From positions 13,514 through 77,513 of the forward strand of contig CAYLNM010000002.1 of NCBI GenBank assembly GCA_964385045.1: 64,000 bases of DNA. Direction: 5' to 3'. Each line of letters begins with the position of its first letter. Position 1 is the first letter of the stretch. The notes under the pieces were generated by a model. That model did not search any database. It was not told the DNA's origin and saw only the letters and a program-made list of their open reading frames with translations. Position numbers and translations under genes: made by a program. The DNA is from CAYLNM01 sp964385045. Lineage in GTDB: Bacteria > Planctomycetota > Phycisphaerae > Phycisphaerales > SM1A02. Of this stretch, positions 46,591 through 54,547 are shown in pieces.

Positions 46591-47823
46591 GTGACCGCCC
46601 CGCCCTCCCGCGACCCCGCGGCCCCGCCCGGCGGCCGCGCGGCGTCCCGCACGCCCGGCGACGGCCCGGAGCCGGCGGTGCCGACGGTGCCCCTGCCGCT
46701 GCGCCGCCACCCGCTGCCGCGGGAGCTCGCCCTCGGGCTGGAGCGACGGCTGCGCGGACGCGTGCCCGGCGGCGGCCGCGAGCCCGCGATCGTGGCCGCG
46801 AGCGGCGGGCCCGACAGCACCGCGCTGCTCCTCGCCGCCGCAGTGCTCGCCGGTCGACGCCGCCGGCCGTGGCCGGTGCCGCTCGTCGTCCACGTCCATC
46901 ATCATCTCCGCGGGGCGGACGCCGACGCCGACGCCGCGCACGTCGCGGCGCTCGCCCGCGCGCTCGGCCTCCCCTTCCGGCGGGCCGACGTCCACCCCGG
47001 CGCGGAGCCCGGCAACCTCGCCGCCGCCGCCCGCCGGCTGCGCTACGCCGCGCTCGGCCGCGCGGCCCGGGACGCGGGTCGCCGGGTCGTCCTCACCGGC
47101 CACCACGCGGGCGATCAGCTGGAGACGATCCTGCTCCGCCTCGCCCGCGGGGCGGCGCCCGATCGTCTGGCGATGCCCGGGGTCCGTCCGCTGACGGAGA
47201 CGCCGGACCGCGGCGGGGCCGCTCCCACCGCGGCCCCGCCGCGACCGGTTCGGCCGCTGCTGGTCCGGCCGCTGCTCGAGACGGATCCCGAGCGGCTGGC
47301 CTCGGCGTGCGCCGCCGCCGGCGTGCGCCCCCGCGAGGACCCCGGCAACCGCGACCGGCGCCGTCCGCGGGCCCGCCTCCGATCCGAGGTGCTGCCGGTG
47401 CTGGAGGCGATCGCCCCGGGGGCTGCGACGCGGGCCGCGGCGGCGTTCCGCGACCCGCCGTGCCCGCGGGATCCGGTCGCCGCGCGGGGCGGCCAGGGGC
47501 CGCTCTCGGTGCACGACCGGGCGGCGCTCGCGGCCCGGCCGCTCCGCGAGCGGTCGGCCCTGCTCCGCGGCGAGGCCGTCCGCCTCGCTCCCGCCGCCGC
47601 CGACCGCCTCCCCCGCCGCGTGGTCGAGCTCGTGGCCGAGGCCGCGGCCGACGGCGTGCGGGCGCCGCGTCGCTGGGACTGGCCGGCGGGCCTCCGCGTG
47701 CGGCTGGACGCCCACCGGCTCGAGCTCACGGTCGCATCCGCCCCCCCGCCGACGACGCCGCCCCCATGCCCGCCCGGGGCGACCCCCGAGTCCACCGCTC
47801 GATTCCCGGACGTGTCGCGGTAG
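46591..47823 (+). CDS. tilS: tRNA(Ile)-lysidine synthetase
   Basis: 410-residue enzyme that lysidinylates the wobble C of tRNA-Ile(CAU), an essential decoding step. Motifs: PP-loop ATP site ASGGPDSTALLLAA, HVHHHLRGADADADA, GHHAGDQLETILLRLARG and the late DPGNRDRRRPRARLR. In most homologues the third reads HHADDQAET; here one Asp is Gly. The usual N of RNRIR is Ala here. The N-terminus is ~60 residues longer than typical and Pro-rich. The GTG at 46591 gives near-leaderless synthesis from the divergent promoter. The stop TAG is part of the next gene's -10 candidate. Confidence 0.88.
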   Translation: MTAPPSRDPAAPPGGRAASRTPGDGPEPAVPTVPLPLRRHPLPRELALGLERRLRGRVPGGGREPAIVAASGGPDSTALLLAAAVLAGRRRRPWPVPLVVHVHHHLRGADADADAAHVAALARALGLPFRRADVHPGAEPGNLAAAARRLRYAALGRAARDAGRRVVLTGHHAGDQLETILLRLARGAAPDRLAMPGVRPLTETPDRGGAAPTAAPPRPVRPLLVRPLLETDPERLASACAAAGVRPREDPGNRDRRRPRARLRSEVLPVLEAIAPGAATRAAAAFRDPPCPRDPVAARGGQGPLSVHDRAALAARPLRERSALLRGEAVRLAPAAADRLPRRVVELVAEAAADGVRAPRRWDWPAGLRVRLDAHRLELTVASAPPPTTPPPCPPGATPESTARFPDVSR

Positions 47824-47826
47824 ACT
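47821..47826 (+). promoter_or_regulatory. Candidate -10 TAGACT for the TlpA-like gene, overlapping the tilS stop
   Basis: TAGACT begins at the TAG stop codon of tilS and lies 90 bases before the TlpA-like start. It shares the GTAGACT form of the tRNA-Leu and rpoZ candidates. Confidence 0.45.
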
Positions 47827-47916
47827 CGGGTCCGGCGGACCTCGGCGCGAACGGCCCGCCCGCCGACGACGGCCCCTCACCCGCGCCGGCGTCCTTTCCC
47901 GACACGGAGCACCCCC

Positions 47917-49218
47917 ATGCGCACCCGAACGACCTTCGCCGTGGCCGCGGTCGGCCTCAGCCTCGGCGGCCTCCTCGCCGCCCCCGCCTTCGCCGAGCCG
48001 CCGGCCAACCCGTGGCAGGCCTTCGTCAGCTGGTACCAGGAGCAGGCCTCGGACGGCGAGCAGCCCGGCCCGGACGCGATGCGGGCCAAGGTCATGGAGA
48101 TGGCGGAGGGCGTCGAGTTCTCGTCCATGTCGTTCGACGAGATCCGGCCGTGGATGGACCTCGTCCGCTTCGCCCCGAACCTGCAGGAGGCGATCGACGC
48201 CCGCATGTCGACGCTCGCGGGCGAGGACAGCGTCGACGGCGCCAAGGTGGCGATCTCGCGGCTCGGCCGCGCCCGCATGATGGACGAGGCGCAGGCGATC
48301 GAGGCCCTCGGCGACGCGATGGACCACCCGAAGTTCGAGGAGGCCCTGATGGCCGGCGAGGCCTCCGCGTTCCTGCGGGCCCTCGGCAGCGTCCCCGCCC
48401 CCGCGGTCGAGGCCCACGCCGACCGCATCCGCGGCCTCGCCCGGCTGGTGGACGCGGACATGGAGCCGGCCGAGGTCGGCTCGCTGCGGTCCTTCGCCGA
48501 GGCCCTCCGCACCCACGAGTCGATCCTCGGGGCGGAGTTCGTCGAGTCGACCCGCACGCGGATCGTCGACCGGATGAAGCGGGCCACCGAGACGCTGCGG
48601 GAGACCGGTGCCGACGACCGCATGATCGAGCAGATGGAGCGGTCGCTCGCCTACGTCGACGGGGCCTACATGCGCGGCGAGCTCGTCGGGCACGAGGCGC
48701 CGACGATCAGCTTCGACTGGTGGAGCGGCGACGAGGACGTCGACAGGCTCGCCGACCTGAAGGGCGAGGTCGTCGTCCTCGACTTCTGGGCCACCTGGTG
48801 CGGTCCGTGCATCGCCTCGATGCCGAACATCCGCGAGCTCGTGCAGCACTACCAGGGCTATCCGGTGCGCGTCGTCGGCGTCACCAGCCTGCAGGGCACG
48901 CACTACCCGCAGGGCGGCGAGCCGATCGACACCGAGGGCGACCCCGAGAAGGAGTACGGCCTCATGCCGGAGTTCATGGAGTCGCTGGAGATGACCTGGC
49001 CGGTGGCGTTCTCGAGCGAGAACGTCTTCAACCCGGACTACGGCGTCCGCGGCATCCCGCACGTGGCGATCATCGACCCCACCGGCGTCGTGCGTCACCG
49101 CGGACTGCACCCCGCCAACAGCCTCGCCTCCAAGGCGGAGAAGATCGACGCCCTGCTCGCCGAGGCCGGCCTGCCGCATCCGGCGCCGGTCGCGGCCGAG
49201 ACCGCCGGCGGCGAGTGA
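47917..49218 (+). CDS. Exported thioredoxin-like (TlpA/ResA type) protein
   Basis: 433 residues. A signal peptide (FAVAAVGLSLGGLLAAPAFA) precedes a ~250-residue helical region of unknown function (MARMMDEAQAIEALGDAMD). The thioredoxin fold follows, with EVVVLDFWATWCGPCIASMP carrying the CxxC motif at Cys295 and Cys298, and VRGIPHVAIIDPTG later containing the cis-Pro. Such proteins act as periplasmic thiol-disulfide oxidoreductases. The helical N-terminal domain is unusually long. GGAG lies nine bases before the ATG. It is followed by a strong hairpin terminator. Confidence 0.9.
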   Translation: MRTRTTFAVAAVGLSLGGLLAAPAFAEPPANPWQAFVSWYQEQASDGEQPGPDAMRAKVMEMAEGVEFSSMSFDEIRPWMDLVRFAPNLQEAIDARMSTLAGEDSVDGAKVAISRLGRARMMDEAQAIEALGDAMDHPKFEEALMAGEASAFLRALGSVPAPAVEAHADRIRGLARLVDADMEPAEVGSLRSFAEALRTHESILGAEFVESTRTRIVDRMKRATETLRETGADDRMIEQMERSLAYVDGAYMRGELVGHEAPTISFDWWSGDEDVDRLADLKGEVVVLDFWATWCGPCIASMPNIRELVQHYQGYPVRVVGVTSLQGTHYPQGGEPIDTEGDPEKEYGLMPEFMESLEMTWPVAFSSENVFNPDYGVRGIPHVAIIDPTGVVRHRGLHPANSLASKAEKIDALLAEAGLPHPAPVAAETAGGE

Positions 49219-49259
49219 TCCCGGTCGCGGCCCGGGCCGCGACTCCGTGATCGAACGCA

Positions 49260-49295
49260 CGACGAGGCCCCGCGCTCCGGCGCGGGGCCTCGTCG
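49260..49295. terminator. Perfect 15-bp hairpin between convergent genes
   Basis: CGACGAGGCCCCGCG (49260-49274) pairs perfectly with 49281-49295 around a six-base loop, 40 bases after the TlpA-like stop and 60 bases from the ECF sigma stop. It is positioned to serve both convergent genes. It lacks a T-run on either side. Confidence 0.75.
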
Positions 49296-49357
49296 CGCGG
49301 GGGCGACGGGCGCGGGCGGAGACCGCTCGCCCACCGCGCCGATCGGCGCCGGTCGGC

Positions 49358-49948
49358 TCAGTCGTCCGCCAGCTCGCGGGCGAGCCACGCCCGGGCCATC
49401 CGCCAGTCGTGCTCGACCGTGGTCACCGAGACGTCGAGCAGCCGGGCGACCTCGGGGACGGTGAGGCCGCCGAAGAATCGCAGCTCCACCACGCGGGCCA
49501 TCCGCGGATCGAGCTCGCCGAGTCGGCGCAGCGCCTCGTCGATCTCCGGCAGGTCGTCGCGAGCGACCTCGGCCACCGCCTCGTCGCCGAGGAGCGGACG
49601 GGGCCGGTCGCCGCCGCCGCGCTTCGCCGCCCGGCGGCGCCGGGCATGGTCGACGAGGATCTGCCGCATGGCGGTGGCGGCGAGGGCGAGGAAGTGCGAG
49701 CGGTCGCGCTCGGCCAGGCCGTCCTCGGCCGCCGCGGCGATGCGCACCCAGGCCTCGTTCACGAGGGCCGTCGGCTGCAGCGTGTGATCGGCGGGCTGCC
49801 CGCGGAAGCACCGAGCGGCGATCGCCCGGAGCTCGGGGTAGAGCGCCTGCAGCAGCCGCTCGCCCGCGGCCTCGTCGCCGCCGGCGTAGGTGGTCAGGTC
49901 GGCCACGACCCGGCGCGCCCCCGCGTCGTCGATGCCCGTCTCGCTCAC
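49358..49948 (-). CDS. ECF RNA polymerase sigma factor (Sigma70_ECF, TIGR02999-like)
   Basis: 196 residues. Region 2 is recognised by HTLQPTALVNEAWVRI and SHFLALAATAMRQILVDHARRRRAAKRG, the hallmark of the planctomycete-rich Sigma70_ECF group. Region 4 has LRRLGELDPRMARVVELRFFGGLTVPEVARLLDVS with the helix-turn-helix. No anti-sigma factor gene is adjacent; in this group the partner is often a Ser/Thr kinase. The GTG at 49948 is six bases after a TACACT -10 candidate, so the mRNA may be leaderless. It might be linked to the divergent zinc-ribbon genes. Confidence 0.92.
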   Translation of the reverse strand: MSETGIDDAGARRVVADLTTYAGGDEAAGERLLQALYPELRAIAARCFRGQPADHTLQPTALVNEAWVRIAAAAEDGLAERDRSHFLALAATAMRQILVDHARRRRAAKRGGGDRPRPLLGDEAVAEVARDDLPEIDEALRRLGELDPRMARVVELRFFGGLTVPEVARLLDVSVTTVEHDWRMARAWLARELADD

Positions 49949-49954
49949 GGAACA

Positions 49955-49960
49955 AGTGTA
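49955..49960 (-). promoter_or_regulatory. -10 candidate TACACT six bases before the ECF sigma start
   Basis: TACACT on the minus strand ends six bases before the GTG start, so transcription would start at or within a base of the start codon. No ribosome-binding site fits between. Confidence 0.5.
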
Positions 49961-50050
49961 GGAAGGCCGGCGCGCGGGCGCACGCCCCGGACGGGCGCTC
50001 CGCCCCGGAGCGGCCGGCGGCCCACGGCGGCTCCTCGCGGCCAGGTCCGA

Positions 50051-50056
50051 TACGCT
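50051..50056 (+). promoter_or_regulatory. -10 candidate TACGCT six bases before the zinc-ribbon gene
   Basis: TACGCT ends six bases before ATG 50063, predicting a leaderless mRNA for the zinc-ribbon pair. It is about 90 bases from the divergent ECF sigma -10. Confidence 0.5.
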
Positions 50057-50062
50057 GCCCGC

Positions 50063-50581
50063 ATGAGCAGCGAGCCGGCCCGGACCCCCGAGACCGCGGT
50101 CACCGGCGCATCCGCTGCGCCGCCGCCCGCGGCCGCTCCCGCCCTCGACCCGCTGCTCGCGGCGTGGCTCCGGACCGGTCCCTCGGCCTGCCCCCGCTGC
50201 CGCTACGACGTCTCCGCGGCCGCCCGCCCGGCCTGTCCCGAGTGCGGGATGCCGCTGCGACTCCACGTCGGGCTGGCCGACCCGGTCACGCTGCCGTGGA
50301 CGATCGTGCTCACGCTGCTCGCCCTCGCCCCGGGCCTCGCCGGACTCATGGTCTTCGGGACGATCCTGCACGAGCTGATCAACGACGGCCGCATCCTGCT
50401 CCGCCGGCCCGCCGGGCCGCTGCTCGCGATCCTCCCCGTGGTGGTGGTGCCGCCGATCCTCTGGATCGCGGGCCGGCGACGGCTGGTACGCCTCGCCCCG
50501 GGCCCCCGCCGCGTGAGCCTCGGCCTGTTCACCGCGATCGCGTTCGTCACGATCGTCCTCGCGGTGAGCCGGCTCTCATGA
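50063..50581 (+). CDS. Zinc-ribbon membrane protein
   Basis: 172 residues. A Pro/Ala-rich start leads to a zinc ribbon (CPRCRYDVSAAARPACPECG, two CxxC pairs), then two to three hydrophobic helices (IVLTLLALAPGLAGLMVF, LLAILPVVVVPPILWIA, LFTAIAFVTIVLAV). The cytoplasmic ribbon plus membrane helices resembles many planctomycete membrane proteins of unknown role. The stop overlaps the next gene by four bases. Likely leaderless. Confidence 0.8.
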   Translation: MSSEPARTPETAVTGASAAPPPAAAPALDPLLAAWLRTGPSACPRCRYDVSAAARPACPECGMPLRLHVGLADPVTLPWTIVLTLLALAPGLAGLMVFGTILHELINDGRILLRRPAGPLLAILPVVVVPPILWIAGRRRLVRLAPGPRRVSLGLFTAIAFVTIVLAVSRLS

Positions 50582-51030
50582 GCGGCCCCGCCCCGGACGC
50601 CCGCACCCGCGTGCTCGCGGACGTCGTGCGCCGCGATCACCCCCCCTGTCCCGCGTGCCGCCGGCCGCTCGAGGAGCTCGACGCGACCGCCTGCCCGCGC
50701 TGCCGCACGTCGCTCGTCCTGACGCTCGATCCGCGCGGCAGCGGGACCGGTCCCTGGGCGTTCGGGGTGCTCGCGGCCGCGGTCGGCGCCGGCTTCTACG
50801 TGCTCTCGGCGGTGGTGATCCTGCCCCGACTCCTGCGGCCGGGGTCCGGCTGGTCGGTGGTGGAACGGATCAGCTGGGCCACGGGTCTCGTGCTCACGGT
50901 CGGCCTGCTGCTCGCCTGGCTGCTCGCGCGCCGGCGCGTGCGTCGGTGGCCGCACGCCGCGATCACCGGGGCCGCGATCGCCACGCTGCTGTTCGGCCTC
51001 GGCTCGATCGTGGTGCTCGTGCTGCTCTGA
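50578..51030 (+). CDS. Second zinc-ribbon membrane protein
   Basis: 150 residues. The ATG overlaps the preceding stop (ATGA). The zinc ribbon is CPACRRPLEELDATACPRC, then three hydrophobic helices (WAFGVLAAAVGAGFYVLSAVV, ATGLVLTVGLLLAWLLA, AITGAAIATLLFGLGSIVVL). It shares its layout with the preceding protein, so the two look like an ancient duplication. Function unknown. Confidence 0.8.
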   Translation: MSGPAPDARTRVLADVVRRDHPPCPACRRPLEELDATACPRCRTSLVLTLDPRGSGTGPWAFGVLAAAVGAGFYVLSAVVILPRLLRPGSGWSVVERISWATGLVLTVGLLLAWLLARRRVRRWPHAAITGAAIATLLFGLGSIVVLVLL

Positions 51031-51090
51031 GGGCGACGACCACCCGTCCGCCGGCGCGTCGTACGCGCACTCCCGCGTCCCTCGCCCGCC

Positions 51091-52491
51091 TCAGCCCCCG
51101 ATCCGGTCCCGCCCGTTCATGTAGTGCCGCAGCGGCCCCGGGATCGCGATCGAACCGTCGGCCTGCTGGTGCATCTCGATGATCGGGATGAGGATCCGCG
51201 GGCTCGCGGCGACCGTGTTGTTGAGGCTGTGGCAGTGGACGGTCTTCCCGTTCTCCCCGCGGTACCGCAGGTCCAGGCGCCGGCACTGGAAGTCGTAGAG
51301 CCGCGAGGCCGAGTGCGTCTCGCCCCACTCGCCCGAGGGCACGCCGGCCGCGTCCTCGTCGCCGCGGCTGGGCATCCAGCACTCGACGTCGATCATGTCC
51401 GCGTTCTTGACCCCGAGGTCGGCGGTGCAGCACTGCAGGAGCCGGTACGGCAGCTCGAGCGACTGCAGCAGCTGCTCGACGATCTCGATCATGCGGCGGT
51501 GCCAGTCGCGGCTCTCGGCCTCGTCGGCCCGGCAGATCACGACCTGCTCGCACTTCTCGAACTGGTGGATGCGGTACAGGCCCGCGGTGTCCTTGCCCGC
51601 CGCCCCGGCCTCCCGGCGGAAGCACGTCGAGACGGTCGCGTACTTCAGCGGCAGCTCGGACTCGTCCAGGATCTCGCCCGCCCGGTAGCCCATCAGTCCG
51701 ACCTCGCCCGTGCCGGTCAGGTACAGGTCGTGCCCGGCCCCCCGCGACGCCTCGTCCACGTGGTACGCGGTGTCGCGGCCCGCGGGGAAGAATCCGGTGC
51801 CGATCATGCACTCCTCGCGGACGATGACGGGCACCGACACCGGCTCGAAGCCGTGGGTCTCGGTGATGAGGTCGAGGGCGTAGCGCAGGATCGCCTGGTG
51901 CAGCCGCATGCCGTCGCCGACGAGGCAGTAGTGCCGGGTGCCGGCCATCCGCACCGCCCGCTCGAAGTCGACGAGGCCGTGGTCGAGCATCAGGTCGACG
52001 TGCGACCGCGGCGCGAAGCCGCGGTTCTCGGCGAAGGACCGCTCGGCGTCCCAGCCCGGCGGCGCCCAGCGGCGGATCTCGACGTTGTCGTCGGCGGACT
52101 CGCCCGTGGGCACGTCCGGATCCGGCGGCTGCGGCACCCGCAGCAGCAGGGCCTCCCACTCCTCGGTCAGCTCCTGCAGCCGTCCGTCGAACGCCTGGAC
52201 CTCGGCCTTGAGCCGAACCGGCGTGGCCTCGAGCTCGCGGAGCTCGGCCTCCAGGGCGTCGCGCTCCTCGCCCTCGGCCTTCTTCAGGCGTCCCTTCAGC
52301 TGTCCGATCCGCGGCCCGATCTCCTTGGAGAGGCGCTTCTGCTCCGCGCGGGCCGACTCCTGCTCGCTCATGAGCGTGCGACGCTCCTCGTCGAGCCGCA
52401 GCAGCCGCTCCACGTCCACGTCGATCCGCTTGTCCCGGGCCCCCCGCTTGAAGCGGTCGGGGTCCTCGCGCAGCGCCTTCACGTCGATCAT
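51091..52491 (-). CDS. serS: Seryl-tRNA synthetase
   Basis: 466 residues. The N-terminal coiled-coil arm that grips tRNA-Ser is clear (RLDEERRTLMSEQESARAEQ ... GRLKKAEGEERDALEAEL). Class II catalytic motifs follow: LYLTGTGEVGLMGYRAGE, TCFRREAGAAGKDTAGLYR and IHQFEKCEQVV. The last motif here reads LNNTVAASPRILIPIIEMHQ rather than the common LNGSGLAVGRTL; the catalytic Arg is kept. The tail GPLRHYMNGRDRIG matches SerRS ends. GGAGG before ATG 52491; TACAGT (52542-52547) is a candidate -10. Confidence 0.96.
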   Translation of the reverse strand: MIDVKALREDPDRFKRGARDKRIDVDVERLLRLDEERRTLMSEQESARAEQKRLSKEIGPRIGQLKGRLKKAEGEERDALEAELRELEATPVRLKAEVQAFDGRLQELTEEWEALLLRVPQPPDPDVPTGESADDNVEIRRWAPPGWDAERSFAENRGFAPRSHVDLMLDHGLVDFERAVRMAGTRHYCLVGDGMRLHQAILRYALDLITETHGFEPVSVPVIVREECMIGTGFFPAGRDTAYHVDEASRGAGHDLYLTGTGEVGLMGYRAGEILDESELPLKYATVSTCFRREAGAAGKDTAGLYRIHQFEKCEQVVICRADEAESRDWHRRMIEIVEQLLQSLELPYRLLQCCTADLGVKNADMIDVECWMPSRGDEDAAGVPSGEWGETHSASRLYDFQCRRLDLRYRGENGKTVHCHSLNNTVAASPRILIPIIEMHQQADGSIAIPGPLRHYMNGRDRIGG

Positions 52492-52541
52492 GCGGGGATC
52501 GCCTCCAGGCCGCCGCGATCCGCGTCCGCGGCGGATCGGTC

Positions 52542-52547
52542 ACTGTA
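52542..52547 (-). promoter_or_regulatory. Candidate -10 TACAGT for serS
   Basis: TACAGT on the minus strand lies 50 bases before the serS ATG, with GGAGG in between. Confidence 0.4.
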
Positions 52548-52632
52548 GCGATCGCCCCGGGGGTCGCAACGCGGTCGCGCGACGGGCCGGTCGCGGGCCC
52601 CGGCCGCCCGCCTGGCGGCGCGTTCCCGCACC

Positions 52633-53484
52633 TCAGCGGCGATAGCGTGGCGGCAGGGCCCAGTTGAGCTTGTCCTGCACGATCGTCCAGTAGCTCGTGC
52701 CGGGGTCGGCGATCATCGTGCCCGAGGCGGCCCCCGGCCGGATCTCGACCACGTCGCCCGCGGCGAGGGTGCGGACGACCTCGCCGTCTCGCATCAGGCT
52801 CGTGCCCTCGTTCGCCCGCTCCACGCGGACGCGCAGCTCCGCCCGTCCGCCGAGCACGATCGGCCGGAAGGCGAGGCTGTGCGCCGCGAGCGGCGTGATG
52901 ACCAGGGCGTCGACCGACGGGTGGACGATGGGCCCCCCCGCCGACGCCGAGTACGCGGTCGAGCCGGTCGGGGTCGCCATCACGAGGCCGTCGCCCGCGA
53001 GCCGCGGCCCCCCCGCGCCGTCGATGTCGAGATCCAGCTCGACCATGCGGAACGGCGGCCCGCTCGCGATCGCGCAGTCGTTGACCGCGAGGCCCTCGTC
53101 GAGCACCTCGCCGTCCGCGTTGCACACCGACCAGCCGGCGAAGCGGTGCTCGAGGCGCGGCAGGCGGCCGGCGAACAGGTCGCTCGCGCACGCCTCCAGC
53201 CGCTCGCAGTCGAACTCGGCGAGGAACCCGAGGCGTCCGACGTTCACGCCCGCGATCGGCACCCCGGCCGGCCCGAGCCGCCGCAGGTGCCGGATGATGG
53301 TGCCGTCGCCCCCGATCACCACCGCGAGGTCCACGTTCTCGGGCACCGCCGCCCCGTCGTGGCTCGCGTCCGAGCGCGACACGACGTCGGCGTGGGCACC
53401 CACGATCCGCTCGACCGACCCGTGGACGTCGGCGACGTCGGTGCGGTCCCAGTCGGCCACGAGGCTGACCCGCGGGCGGCTCAC
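52633..53484 (-). CDS. nadK: NAD kinase
   Basis: 283 residues; phosphorylates NAD to NADP. The core motifs are VVIGGDGTIIRHLRR (GGDGT), GVNVGRLGFLAEF, LAVNDCAIASGPPFRMVELDL (the usual NE of the NE/D motif reads ND) and LAGDGLVMATPTGSTAYSASAGGP. The GTG at 53484 gives the usual length. A GTG/ATG-type longer start at 53541 adds an Arg-rich stretch and is less likely. It follows the ABC ATPase gene after 113 bases. Confidence 0.93.
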   Translation of the reverse strand: MSRPRVSLVADWDRTDVADVHGSVERIVGAHADVVSRSDASHDGAAVPENVDLAVVIGGDGTIIRHLRRLGPAGVPIAGVNVGRLGFLAEFDCERLEACASDLFAGRLPRLEHRFAGWSVCNADGEVLDEGLAVNDCAIASGPPFRMVELDLDIDGAGGPRLAGDGLVMATPTGSTAYSASAGGPIVHPSVDALVITPLAAHSLAFRPIVLGGRAELRVRVERANEGTSLMRDGEVVRTLAAGDVVEIRPGAASGTMIADPGTSYWTIVQDKLNWALPPRYRR

Positions 53485-53596
53485 GCCCCGGCCCCGCGAC
53501 GATTCCGTGCGCCGCGACCGCCCGTGGTGACCGCGGCGCACGCGGCGGTCGCCCGCCCGCGCCGCGCCGTCGGCGTTCCCGCCCCCCGCCGCCGGC

Positions 53597-54544
<948 letters not shown>

Positions 54545-54547
54545 GGG

